Part shown: in pieces, positions 38,375 through 51,300 of the stretch
Numbering within the stretch: position 1 is the first letter of the stretch
Layout: the number at the start of each line of letters is the position of its first letter
NCBI GenBank assembly: GCA_009617715.1
Contig: VTFK01000550.1
Span: forward strand, 1 to 64,000
Direction: 5' to 3'
Origin: Plectrocnemia conspersa
Lineage: Eukaryota > Arthropoda > Insecta > Trichoptera > Polycentropodidae
Length of the DNA: 64,000 bases
The notes under the pieces: model-generated
Database searches by the model: none
What the model was told of the DNA's origin: nothing
The model's input: the letters and a program-made list of their open reading frames with translations, nothing else
Program-made: the position numbers and the translations under genes

Positions 38375-38857
38375 TTAAGAATTATAATTATTTTGAGAAT
38401 ATGTGAATTCATGATATGAAACTGTTAACAATAATTGTGTCCTAATATTATTAGCAATATTAGTTAAATATTTATTAATGAACACCATTTTTATATTTTC
38501 TATTAACTTTATTGATTGAAATTCCATTATCCTGACATTTTCAACATTTTCTTCCCCTTTCGGTGAATCGAATTGTTCGGTGAATCGATTTGTCAGCTCG
38601 CACGACAGTAATGTCCCTTTTTTAAAATATGTAAAAATCAGTGAAGCAGTGTCAAATAATGCATTATGCATAAGGACAAGATTCATTAAAAACTGTTTTG
38701 AAGAAATGTATTTGAAAAGTGAATTAAATATACATTGATCAAATTTGGATCGAAGTTTATCAGTACTTGCTGACACTGTGGAGACCACACAGAGCACTCG
38801 TTTGTTGAAACTCACGAAATTACTCTGACCAAAGTGATGACAATGATACGATCGCAC
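38375..38857 (-). pseudogene. Transposase-like fragment, probably hAT/KIAA1586-type
   Basis: A 160-codon minus-strand ORF. The segments CVVSTVSASTDKLRSKFDQC, FLMNLVLMHNALFDTASLIF and LSCELTNRFTEQFDSPKG resemble the middle of hAT-related proteins often annotated as KIAA1586-like or zinc-finger MYM-like, where a helical target-binding region precedes the C-terminal dimerisation domain. No zinc finger, catalytic block or C-terminal domain is present. Next to it, at 38864 on the + strand, CAGGGCAGGCCCTAG resembles a hAT terminus. Most likely a transposon fragment; the family match is from memory. Confidence 0.45.
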
Positions 38858-38863
38858 CCAAAA

Positions 38864-38921
38864 CAGGGCAGGCCCTAGCTTATTTGCGCCCCAGGAAAAA
38901 ATTTGCGCCCCCCCCCCCCCC
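38864..38921. mobile_element. hAT-like terminus with a 14-nt poly(C) run
   Basis: Begins CAGGGCAGGCCCTAG and continues into GCGCCCC-rich sequence with 14 consecutive C at 38908-38921. CAGGGC...GCCCTAG termini are common in hAT elements. No partner end or duplication was found. Confidence 0.35.
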
Positions 38922-39539
38922 TATTAATACTTATATGAGCTCAATATTATAATTCAAATCAAAGTAATCTATTATTATATTTGACACTATTTTATTTTTT
39001 TGCGATTATGGGTAGTTAAGAATTTGTAAATTTTTTGTAGACCCAGGCGATCGCAAAATAACACGCAAGGATTCTCTGGTGCATTGAATGGATATTTCTT
39101 TGTTACGAAACGGTAACAGAAAACAATATATCACCGGAAGACAAATAGCACCGTAAGACCACAATATTCTCGACATTGGAGATACCCAGCAAGAAAATGT
39201 CACTTTCCAAAGGCGTATACTTATTTCGTTGTTCTAAAAAGCGAGTGCAACAATTGGCTGGATGATCGCTGCATGATTGTGATTGGTGAGCAAACTTTGC
39301 AGCCTTGGATACTTAAGCCTGGACACTAATCTATTTTAAATAAAAAAAATATTTTCCTGTATGGTGAAGTAGCCCTGTCGCTTATTAAATGTATCATATC
39401 TTGAATATATATCAAAGTTATTATCTCGACTTCATTATACGTTTAATTTAAATATCTACTATATAACTAAGTTTTCAAATTTCGAGTCAGTCTTTAATTA
39501 CATACTTAAAGAAAAGCACGTCTACAAACCACCTGTTAT

Positions 39540-40323
39540 GTAATGTAGAATTTTATTACTTTATTGCAACGCGTTTTATTATCAAATGTCTTGATACTAA
39601 AAATATGCTTTTTCATTAATAATACATATAATTTTCAATAAAACTTTTTATATAATATATTTTATAATTGCATGCATTTTATATATATACAATATATAGA
39701 AACAATGTTTTAATGTATGTATATGTTCAATGTGCTATTTAATAAATAAATAAAAGCAAAAAAAATCAAATATAAATAAAATTATACAATATAATATATT
39801 TTACTAGTGCTGTTTTTAGTAAATGTACAGGTTTTAAATTAAAAGGGGCCGAGTGTATTTTTTTAATTTTCTTGGTAAACTGTCTGCTTGATATTTGCAT
39901 GTGTATACCGTTTTTAGCTAGTATATGGTAATTTCTGCTTACTAATGATACTTAAACTACAATAATTGATTTTTATAAACTGATTTTTTGCATCAATATA
40001 CAGATTTATTTGTACTGTATTAAGTACTATATTTATTTATCGACTAGTATTTTACATCGTGTTTCCCCCAATTTTTTAATTTATGTGTATATTAAATATA
40101 TTATTTATATAAATTACGAGTTGTTAGTATAAATAATTCTTAATATTTACTTATTACGTCAATTTTTAGTTTATTATTTATATTTTAATTTCATACATAG
40201 GCAAAATGTATGCTATTATAGCCAAAACATAATAAAATCGATAACGCCAGACAATATTCGTTCGGTTGCGACTCTTTGTCTATACGTGTTACTTGAAAAC
40301 CGTTGCAGAGCAATCAGAAAAAG
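39540..40323 (+). repeat. Promoter/first-exon module, copy U1
   Basis: First of several diverged direct copies of the region upstream of the gene at 48332. It contains CTATTATAGCC at 40213-40223 and an exon-like end AATCAGAAAAAG before a GTAAGA donor at 40324. The start of this unit (about 39540-39620) resembles 40340-40420, the start of the next. No coding exon follows before copy U2. Confidence 0.65.
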
Positions 40324-41588
40324 GTAAGATTATATACTTAGATTTTATTATTTTATTGTGACGCGTTATATTATCAAAAGTCTCGAAACTAAAAATATGC
40401 TGATTTATTAAAATTATAATTTTCTTTAAAATAATTTTAAACCTCTCTAGATTAACCTTAGATACTCATAGCGATACTTTATACATTTTATAATAAGCAA
40501 TTCAATGTAAGAATTACATACCTACGTGCAAACAATATTTTAATTTATTTTTTCGACACTTTCGACAATATAAAATATATCAAGGGCGTTATTTTTTATT
40601 ATAATTGAAATTATATAATACTTTTATAAAATTATTTACTATAGTGACATCAATTAATTAATTTATAAATATATATTTCAAAAGCAATAAAAATAAGGTG
40701 ATAAAGAAGAAGCGCTTTAAAATGAAGATTACCCCTTACGTAAATATATTTTCTTGACAACTATTTTTTGTGATTTTTCAAGATTGTTTTTTTTAATATT
40801 TTTTTTTAGTATTATTCAACATGCATGTTTAATTTCACTTATGCTGCAAGCAAAATTAGCAAATATTTTTTTATTAGGAAAAAAGAGGTTATATTTTGTA
40901 ATTTGACTGGTAAATGATCTGTTTAACATTTTTGTATTTGCACGTATATGCGGTTTTTAGCTTCAAATTGTACTTAATTAATCAATAATCCTTGCAGTAC
41001 AATAAATACAATTACCAAATATTGATTTCAATGAATTATGAAAAATATTGTTTTTACATTTACTTTTTAATATTGTAACATAAAAAATAATTTAAACAAG
41101 CATTTTAAGCTATTAAAATCATGGCGCTTTCTCTTATTTTTTAATGCTGCTATTTAAAAATTAAAAATAAGATTTTAATATTGCTATTTTTACATCATTA
41201 CCATGTATTTACTTTTATGTGATAACTGAGAAAAAAATATTATTAAAGTGTACTTTAATACTAATTTATCAAAGTTACGTGCAGTTATTATAGATATTAA
41301 TAATATTTTATATAATATATTTTTCACCCCCCACCCTCTCAATTCAGCATATATTTTATTTCAAATGTTTGTAATTATTGCGGTTTTTTAATAACACAAA
41401 ATTATTTCAAGCATTTATTATATCTAATTTAATATTTTTGTACCATATATTTAATTTCTATATGGTCAAAATCCATGCTATTATGGCCACATAGAAGTAC
41501 CGGCAGAAAACGTCAATAATCCTGTCTGGCCGGTTTTGACGCCATTGTCGTGTACTTTGTCGTATAATCGCAGAATTATCAAATAAAG
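40324..41588 (+). repeat. Promoter/first-exon module, copy U2
   Basis: Second copy. Contains CTATTATGGCC at 41478-41488 and exon-like TATCAAATAAAG before the donor GTAAGA at 41589. About 40820-40900 (CACTTATGCTGCAAGC) matches 46560-46625 upstream of the functional copy. The box-to-donor spacing, 110 nt, equals that of U1. Confidence 0.7.
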
Positions 41589-41656
41589 GTAAGACAATGA
41601 TAAGCCTAGATTTTTATCTCTTTCATTTTGTATTAGAGTATCTATGTGTGCAATGC

Positions 41657-44600
41657 CAGTGCCGGCACTAGACTTTTTGCCGCTATAAGCAAGGTTGCCG
41701 GTTTCCGCCCTTGTAAAATTCGTGTTCTAAAAATAACTTCCGCGAATAATTTCAAATGCGTAACAAACAGCTTAAATGGGGAACGTAATTCAGTAGTATA
41801 CAAGATGACCAGATTTTAAAAATATCAAAGAACACTACAAATTAAAAAATCATATTGAATTTTTTTGTTCGAGAAGGACAAAGAACAGATTGTTATGGGA
41901 CCTAAAAGAAAGATCATTTTGAAATATTTTGTTCGAGGATATAGGACAGATTGCTGCGGGAGTTAAAAAAGTCACCTCGAACATTTTTGTTCACGGAGAA
42001 CAAAGGACAACATTTTTTGAGGACAATCCTTTTCAAATCGGGACGTCGAGTTACCTTAGTAGTAAAACATATTAGATTTTCCTATTCACTGACTTGCGAA
42101 GTAACTAAGAGTGACTTTACATCAGTACCGGTAATTATCACCCGCCATCCGGGACGAGTAGGTAATTGCGTCAATGTAAACTCTGCACTCTCGCCCTTCG
42201 TTGAGGCGCTATACTTTGCGTTCAACCAGTATTTTGTTTATAAGCACCCCCCGACTGCTTGATGTGCCATATAGATGGTTTTTTGCAGAGATAATTTTAT
42301 TTCTAATAAGAAAACATGCCTTCCATAAGTTATAGAAAAGATCGGGTTCTCCATCTGCTCTACAGGAATTTCAGACATTAATATCCCACGCTAAGTGTGA
42401 TAAAATCGCAGTTATTACTAAACTTGTCAAAACGATATAAGAGAACCTACAGTGTTCTGGAAATTCCCTAACATTAAATGCACTGCTCAGTCGACGCTGA
42501 AAATAATGAACTGCAATGGAAAAACTGGACGGTTCACAAAATATTGTTGATGGTTTTGTGCATTATATTAATTTTGTTTTCGAGGAATATTTTTCACCTT
42601 TCACTCACTCGCTTCCTTGTTTTTATCTTCAGTATTGATCACCAAGGAAATCAAGAGCTTAGTTCTTACATATGGCTTTAAGAAGTTAAAGACAAGACAT
42701 TTTTCTGAGCCTGATTTAGTTTTCGATTACATCAGTCTCACTTCTCCTCTAAAGCCTATTTTTGATCTGAATCTCAAGACATTATTTTCGGATCTTTGGA
42801 ATGCACTAATGTCACCCATATTCGTTAAAAGTGTGACAAATTATGCATCAATAACGATAGACTTATATTGTTGGCGATTCCTGCTAAATTATTCGAAATA
42901 ATTAATTCATAACTACATCATCAATCTGTTGAACTAATAACATGGTTTTCGTCCCTCTCGTTCCACGGTCACTAACCTTCTGTTTTTCACCAAAACAGTG
43001 ATGAAATCTTAGATGCAGGAATATAAATAGACATTGTAAATATGTATATATATATATATATATATACTGATATTTAAAAAACCATCGATAAGTTTGTCAA
43101 CGGTTATTAGTAAAAAATTGTTGGACCTTGGTTGCTCGAATGATCTTACTCGACTTATTTGAGCGCTCATAGACAATTTGTAACCTATGGCGGCTTATAG
43201 TTGAAAGAATATTTCACCTCTTTGGAAGTTCTACAGTGGTCTAGCCTTTGCCCTCTGCTCTTTACATTATTTAATAATTACATAAATACAGCAATTATAA
43301 ATTCAATTTTTCTTTTGTATCCTGACGATTTAAAGTTGCAGACTCAATAGTAGAGTACTATAAATTCTCTATGAAAACATCTGTCTTTTAAATAGTGATC
43401 CAACTTCAGTTTCCCAACTTTATTTAAAATACACAAATTTAAGGATATCCTCGTATTTTTTTTATTAATCAAACATTTGATGTATTTCATTTATTATGAA
43501 AAATAATATCATGGCCGCCTCTGGACCTTTGCAGCAGCCGATCCTTTCGATATAATTTTCAATGAATTTTTCTGTACATTTTGGGCAGTATCACAAAAAA
43601 AAGTGTTAAATCACATGATCTTGCCGGCCAGTTGACAAAACATTCAACATTACACCCAATATATGGCAAGTTGCACCATCTTGTTGATACCACATGTCTT
43701 CCATATCAATATCTTCGATTTCGTACCAAAAATAATTGGTTATCATGTGCCTATAGCGCTCACCATTGACTGATACACTCTGACCTTCATTGGTTTTTAA
43801 AAAGTAAGGCGCAATGATGTTACCTGACCATATTTATGTCCTGGTAAAACTTTTTTTTTACTATAAAATAGTGTTGTAATTTTTAGAGCAGATCTTTACA
43901 TCTACGGATTCTACAGTAAATGGTGAATACAAATAAAAAAGAATAATTAATATCCGATTTAAATTGAATTCGTTAGAAATATTTTAGCGAAACTATTAAA
44001 TGTTTTACATGCGCAAAAAATCGACGGCTTTTATGTAATAGCGCTAGCGCGCAATCGCCCCACTGATATTTTATGTTTTTTTTTTATCTTTCCTACATCA
44101 TTTTTAAAGAATTGATAAAATGGAATTATGGACTAAACTGTTTCTGCTGGTGAACTAATTAAAAATTCTTGTTCTGCTTTTGAAGATTACTCGATTATTA
44201 CCATTACTCAAAAACTATTCATGTTGGACTTTGTTTTGTTTCAGTTAACACTTAAACTTCTATGATATCAATAAAAGTAGTAATAACAAACACCCGTGTG
44301 CTTAGCAGGATAGAATATTTAAACTCAATCTAGATACATGTTTCAATAGGTTCTGTGATTATTGCGCAAACGAAAATTTCAAACATCAAAAATTCTGATC
44401 ATAGATAATCAATATACACATATGTAGATTTAAGAATACATAAATATATAAAACGAAAATGTCTATGTATATAATAGATGTTAATATGATTTTAATTTAA
44501 AATATTATGTTTTAAAAATATTTTACAATTATATTAGTAATTTTTATTGGTATGATACACTTACGTTTTCTATAATTAATTAGGCCACTCATTGCAACAC

Positions 44601-44826
44601 ATGTTAGAGGGTGGCATTTTGTTAAGTCAGCATTCTATAATATGCCCAAGAGTAGCACTTTATCAAGAGCCATCTTGGAAACTAGGAAAATAACTATAAT
44701 TTTACTTAAGAATTTACTGGATTATTCTTATTACACATTGTTATAATTTTACAATTTAAGTTTCCTTTCCTTAGTTTGGTCACCACTGGCGGGCGCTTGT
44801 TCTGCCTGTGCGTAACGCCGGCACTG
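41657..44826. mobile_element. Probable hAT insertion, about 3.2 kb
   Basis: Ends are CAGTGCCGGC (41657) and GCCGGCACTG (44826), inverted. Flanking 8-mers TGCAATGC (41649-41656) and TGCATTAC (44827-44834) agree at 6 of 8 positions, a decayed duplication. It splits a third copy of the promoter module. No transposase was recognised in the ORFs at 41951-42262 or 42478-42901. It contains the mariner-like relic at 43490-43860. Confidence 0.6.
43490..43860 (-). mobile_element. Tc1/mariner-superfamily transposase relic
   Basis: Minus strand reads NEGQSVSVNGERYRHMITNY, then EIEDIDMEDMWYQQDGATCH, the QDGA-CH block around the second catalytic Asp of a mariner-related DDE transposase that differs from the one at 31920. 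The third catalytic region is lost or frame-shifted. No inverted repeats found. Nested in the hAT 41657-44826. Confidence 0.75.
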
Positions 44827-45190
44827 TGCATTACATTTTTTCAACTACAAAAATTTCAATTAAAATAAATTTATACAATATTTTTGTAAGATTATTTACC
44901 ATAGATACATAAAATAACTTATTTTTAATAATCTACTATAAAAATTAGCCTATTAACTAGTATGCATACAAACATCATAGCTACTTGGTGAATATGACTG
45001 CCACGTTATTTGTGATATTTTACGATGTATTTGACTCAAAAATTTTAACATCACTAATGTTGCTAATTTATTTGATATTTTAGTTTCAATTGCTACAAGT
45101 TATGATTCGCTCATTATGAGCATCGCTACGAAATACATTCATAAAATCACACTTACACTTATATCATAAAATAAATAACTCTTTATCACT
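44827..45190 (+). repeat. Promoter/first-exon module, partial copy U3
   Basis: Resumes the module interrupted by the hAT: 44850-44930 resembles 40600-40660, and 44960-45115 (TACAAACATCATAGC...GTTATGATTCGCTC) resembles 46725-46880 in direct orientation. Its other part is 41589-41656. No CTATTATGGCC box or donor was found, so this copy is incomplete. Confidence 0.55.
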
Positions 45191-46480
45191 TATATGTGGT
45201 GCTTAACCGTTATACGTATTAAATTTAGAATACATAGAAGTGAAGTAATACAGCAGCGTTCTGTCTAGAATACCATAGAGAAAAGGTGAAGGTCTGACTT
45301 CTCTACTATTCCTTAAATCTTTAAATTTAATGAATTGGGACGAAACTGGAATCTTTGTTTTTGTCGTATTAGACTAACATCTTATTAGACTTTCTGGCCC
45401 ATTGGAGCAGGTGCATCTCGATCGATATTGTGTATGTCTGTCAACAATGGAAATGCTACCAGCTCTCCCGGTGACGATATTCGAGGTATGCGCCTTTAGA
45501 TTATATATTTTAAGTGCACATTATTTTGTTTTTGCGTCAGCACTACTAATCCCGTTTTTATATCTTGGCACAGATATGCATAGCTGTTTCTATTATTCTG
45601 CATTCAAAGCCAAATTTGAGCGCCTTGATCCTTAATAAATTCGTGAGACACAAATTTATTAATGTAAATTGCTCAAGAGGACTAACCTTAGTTAGCCCCG
45701 TGGCGCTGAAAAGTACGTTCATCAGCTATGTTGCGACACTCCATGGCATTAGAAATATTGCGGCTCTTCTCTGGCAGATACATAACAGGTCCTTAGCTTA
45801 CTTAAACCTGTCCAAATATTCTCTGAAAGTCACATGTCCAGTAAATAACTGCATTGTAGCAGGATCGCTCTTCATCCATTTTTACTCCAATCCATCAAAA
45901 AAGTGCTTTTGTTCCGCTATATCCCACTGTTTATGCCACTTAATGTATGGAATAATATGGTGACAGCCATCTTGCAATTATTATTAATCTACTGACACAA
46001 AGATTTGGCTCGCTTAGTCTCCAAACCAAATCAAACCCTTCAGCTACAAAGACCAGAAGAACCACATGTGAAGTCTCCTGCAACGCTGCATTGGATGTTG
46101 TGCCATAAGCGCAGATTAAATAAAAGTACCTGCTGAACCTTTAAAAATACAAGTCTTACCTGACTTTCGGAGGCCTGTTCTATCCATCCGAGGCAATTTA
46201 AAAAACACTGCATTGTGGTACCTTAGCTCCAAAGTTCACACTGCACGGTTTGCTGCAGAATATTCTCATTGCAGTTCTACCCTTGCAGGTGGTCGCAACG
46301 TGAATCTGCGGATGAACCGATTATTCACACTGACAATTGTGAGACGAATTCTGAGATTTTTTAGTTCTAAAGTGAGAACGCTCAGTAAAGTTGTGGCTGA
46401 GCGTCATTCTCATGTATCTGGCTGAGTTCTCAAACCATATCAAAGTTTCATAAATGTTTATCAATTAATGCTGATTTTGA
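45190..46480. other. Insertion-like block between module copies, unassigned
   Basis: Less AT-rich than its flanks and absent from the other modules. Several ORFs (45402-45635, 45565-45963, 46213-46425) have no recognisable domain on either strand. Probably transposon-derived. Confidence 0.4.
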
Positions 46481-46489
46481 ACCAACTTA

Positions 46490-47766
46490 TATCCAAGAAG
46501 AATAATTACTGATTTATCTAGTGCAAAGTTCCGTTTATTCCATACATCTTAAATTTTTAATTGCATGTTAAATTTCACTTATGCTGCAAGCGAAATGGAC
46601 AGATAATATTTTTATAAAATTTAGTTTGCTTAATATACATGTTTTGTATATGAACGTGTACAATTTTGTTAGTGCTTACTCTTATATTATTAACACGTGT
46701 GCATCGAACACGGCTCCCATTTCCATACAAACATTATAGCCACGCGGTGAATTTGGGAGCCATGTTCAGTGAGATTTCACGACGAATGTGTTAAAATACG
46801 TTAGCGTCACTAGTGTTGCAAAATCTCAGCAACATAAAAATATTTTATTTTCAATTGCTACCAGTTATGGTTCGCTCGATAAATATCAAATTTTGGACTT
46901 TTTGTAACACTTTCGTGTTGTGTATATTTTTATTTTTAACTATTATACTTTCATGTAAAAGTTAGCAAAAAATGTAAAAGTAATATAAAATGTATCTCAC
47001 GATTTAACATTGCTATATTTAGACAACCCTTCCTTGTTTCATGCTCGAACGAGTCAGACAACACTACGAAAACAAATCATTATTATAATTCTTCAAAATA
47101 AACATCATTTGTCAGCAGCCCCCACACGAATGTTCTTAATAACTTGTTTGTATTGAAGGTGTTAAACGGTGCTTGAACTACACTAAACAACATTCATTGA
47201 AAAAATAAATTTCTAATGCACTATAAAAAAATATGAACATATAATATTCACATTTTAAAATATATAAATAATGGTGGTTACTTATTTTTAAACAGTTACT
47301 GCTTTAATAGCAAAAAACGTAATTTATTATAAAAAATTAAAAATACGAGATATATATTATTTTTTTATTTTTTTCCAACTTAAAAATATTTTTTTTTCTC
47401 TTATGTACTGTATTTACTAATCAAAGTTACGCGCAGTAATTAAATTATGTACATACAAGTATTTTGTATAACATTATTTTTACCCAATTCAGCGTATATT
47501 TTATTTATATGTATATTTTACTAATGAATAATAAAAATGTTAATATTAATTGCGATATATTTAATGATAAGAATTTTCATTAATAATTTATTATGTCCAT
47601 TTGAAATTTTATAGTTATCTTTTTAATTTCATACATAGTCAAAATTTATACTATTATGGCCAAAAAAATAACAGTCGACAAACGTCAGGGGATAATACCC
47701 GTTTGGTTATGACGTTTTGGTCATAAATGTTACTAAAAAACGTTGCAGAATTATCAGAAAATAAAG
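46490..47766 (+). promoter_or_regulatory. Promoter and noncoding first exon of the gene at 48332 (module copy U4)
   Basis: The copy nearest the coding exons. CTATTATGGCC at 47651-47661 lies 115 nt before an exon end (TCAGAAAATAAAG) and donor GTAAGA at 47767. The intron 47767-48330 ends TTTCAG, one base before the ATG. ATGGC is the core of the YY1/Pho class of start-site motifs, which would suit a box near the transcription start; this is inference. Box, spacing and donor are all kept in U1 and U2. Confidence 0.6.
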
Positions 47767-48331
47767 GTAAGACTTATCAGAAAATAAGCTTAGATTTTCA
47801 TCTCTGCCATTTTGTAATAGATGATTTTATGAATCTCAATTAGAAAATTCATATTGACAAATCATATTAAATAAATCATCGTAAATAACCTTAAGTATGT
47901 ATAATAATAATAATCATAGAGCTGTATATTTGATATTTAATTAAAAGATAACTGCATCATGATTTTGGTTTTCATTTTGCTGCACATTTACTACTTTAAA
48001 TTCAGCGGAATAATTGTATTCAATCAGTTAAGTATCTAAATATAAGTAGCTTTTATCTCTTTGGAACATCTCTTTCAGAATGTTTCAAAGGTACTCACAT
48101 ATGCTTTGCACTTGTATACAATTAGAATACATGATTAGTTAGCTTTTTGTGATGAAATTGCCATGCAACTTTATTTCCTCATTATGACATTTTATAAGTC
48201 ATTGCTTGACATTGCATAAATGAGAAGTCAACCAGTTCACTTTGCAGTTCATTATATTATACTCTAACATATTCCTATATTTTACTCGACATACTAACAA
48301 TTTTATTATATAGTAAATATTTCATTTCAGA

Positions 48332-51300
48332 ATGTCGTTAAACAACTCAAATGACAGAAAAAGAAGGACTGACGATTCGGAATCTCCACAAAATTCTAAA
48401 AAATCCAACACTGAGCCGGAGCCAAAAGATCTTCATGTGAAGAATGTCAAAGGTAAAAAAAATAACAAATTAAACAACTTAAAAAAAGGGAATTAATTAA
48501 CACATTGTATACCACAACTTATTTTCAATAATTTACCTTTTAAACGCCAGGGACTAATTAGTGAGTCACACGTTATTTCTCTTCATGCGTCATTATCTCT
48601 TGAAAATAAATATAAAATACTTGGTTTACTGACAAATTACGCTAATTCAATAATTTTTACAAATTTAAAAAATCTAGATAATGAATTAATTTGCTTAGAA
48701 AATTAATCAACAAGTGTCTCACCAGTGAGTCACTGGCGTTTAAGTGGTTAAAACAAAAACTTTTTTTAAAATACAACATATTCAAATTTAGAAAACAATT
48801 TTTTAATGTTTTTTTTTTTGTATTTGCATTGGTAAATTCAGTAAACGATGAACTGGATTGTGTAACAATAAAATAAACATAAAACATAAAGTCCGGCAGA
48901 TGGTGCTTAGGGTATAATTAATAAAAAAATCAACTCAAGATGTGTTTATTAGCTAGATACACAAAGGAGATGGTAAATAAGTTTTTCATTTTAGATAATA
49001 TGATATTAGTGACATCTTAAACTAAAGAGCTACATAAATTTGTAGTTTAACATGGGTGTTTTTTACAAAGTTACAATGACATAACGAACAAATTTGTGCA
49101 CATGGTATTCAATGTGTTAAGTAAACTTTAATCTCATCTTTGATGACAATTTTTGTATTTATATTTTACATTATAATTAATGTTTATTATTAACATTTTT
49201 TTTATAATATATTCAAAATGTGTAGTTGAAATTTTTCTTCACTGCAGTTACTGCTGACATTTTTTCAATGTTGAATCTTGATTTTCCACAGCTCGAAAAA
49301 TCATTAATTATTGAAAATACTCTACTGGTGGATTGGTGTCCGGCACACAACACATCGCAAATTCAACTAGTAATTGCAAGTTTTTCATGGAAATATGTTC
49401 ACCTTTAAAACATTTATATATTTCTATCTAACGCATATAAATTTCTCTTTTCTTGCTAGACATTGCGAATAGACAAACCCATTGTCCACAAATTAAAATA
49501 AAATCCTTTTTTTTCCTAACCATTTAGTTAAAATTACATTTTTAAATATCATATTTTATTACAAATATAATACATACAGCGATCAATCAATAAATGCAAC
49601 CAATAATCCATTAACACAAACCCACCACACTGACTCAGTGTTGCAAGGAAAATATAAATTTGTCATAACTTTAATTTACGGTGACTTCGAACTCTGAATT
49701 CCAATGTATATGTAATATTAAAAACATTCACAAATAACGCATCACTTCTTGAAAGCATAAGAATTTAAAATATATCCATAAATAAATCCTTGGTTGGATT
49801 CCTCAGAACTTTTTATTGCTCATTTAGAGTTGTCTATGTTTTTGAGTCAATTGACAGTCAGCTTTCATGGAGAAGGTTTTTATAAAAGTTACCAAAAAAA
49901 GCATAGTACATTTATTAAAATATAACATATCTTTACTTTTATATGAAATATGATGAAGCTATGCGTTTTTTGTGTGCTACAGTAATTATTTTAATAAATT
50001 TTTATTTGAATAATTCATCATTACAAAGATTATATGTTGAAAACGTACATGTTATTTAAACAATAAAAATTATCTCAAAGCATTACTATACTACCGAAAC
50101 CGGTACATCTAATCTTTCTGTAAGTCTTCAAAATTAAAAGCTCGATTCACTGCTTTCACTTTTTCTTATTTTATCTCCTAATTGCATTTAAAATATCTTT
50201 TTATATAAAAATCTGATAAACTTTTTTTGTTGTTCACAGATGGCGATTCTTCTACTACCAGTACCATTAAGCCAAAACTAACTGCTCCTTTAATGCGCTA
50301 TGGTGATATTTCCAGAATGCAAACACCAGCATCTTCTGCAGTCAATACCACTGCTGCTCATAGTGGTATGGATAAAATTAATAATCATTGTTTATAAATG
50401 TGAGGATATAAAAGCGTGAATGTTGCAGTTTTTATTTTTAATGTTTCTAATTCTTTCCAAAACCATATTAATGTCTGTCTTGATACTTGATTTATTTTAA
50501 GAACAAGTTTAATTTAATATTACCCTAATCTGACGATCAATGTTGTAGGTTGCAATAATATATTCTTTTATACATAGTAATCCGATCAACTTCATGTATT
50601 GTTCACAGACCAAAATAAACCAAGACTGCCTGTTCCACCAGTGCGCTATGGTGATATTTCCAGAATGCAATCAGCATCGTCCGCAATCGATACCCAAGTA
50701 CGCTCCGGTAAGTGGAAAAATAAAGAGCATCGATAATCACTTTAGTAATAATTCAACTTTGTACACTCCGTCAATTTTGTGGTATTCTAGAATACATAAT
50801 CCGGATGCAATAAAATATTAGTTTACAGATAATTCTATTACAAACTGACCGACTCTTTGGTGCAATATATCTACTGTAGCTAATAAAAAATATTATCTTT
50901 GCAACAGTAAGGATAATTAATAATGATAAATGTGGGAATGTAAGATCATAAATATTGCTGTTTTTTGTACTATTTCTAACTTCAATATCAACTCTATTCC
51001 AAATTAAAAAAGTATATCGTAATTTTATTAATATAATATTGTTCTATTATAATATTGCTTATACGATTTATTATCGTGAAACAAAGACAGCACAATCTTT
51101 TCCCATGTAGTTGTGTGAAAAATTTTATTCAGTTTTGTTGAGAAGTATGGTGCCATTTCTTGCGCGCCCTCTCAGTTTCCGGTTTGTGGTACTAAACCCA
51201 GGTTTCATCTTAAGTAACAATTATTCCTTAGAAGCTATCGCCTTCTGCTTACAAATGTTTGGCAGATATTGATACATCATTCTTTCAGTTCTGAAGTCAA

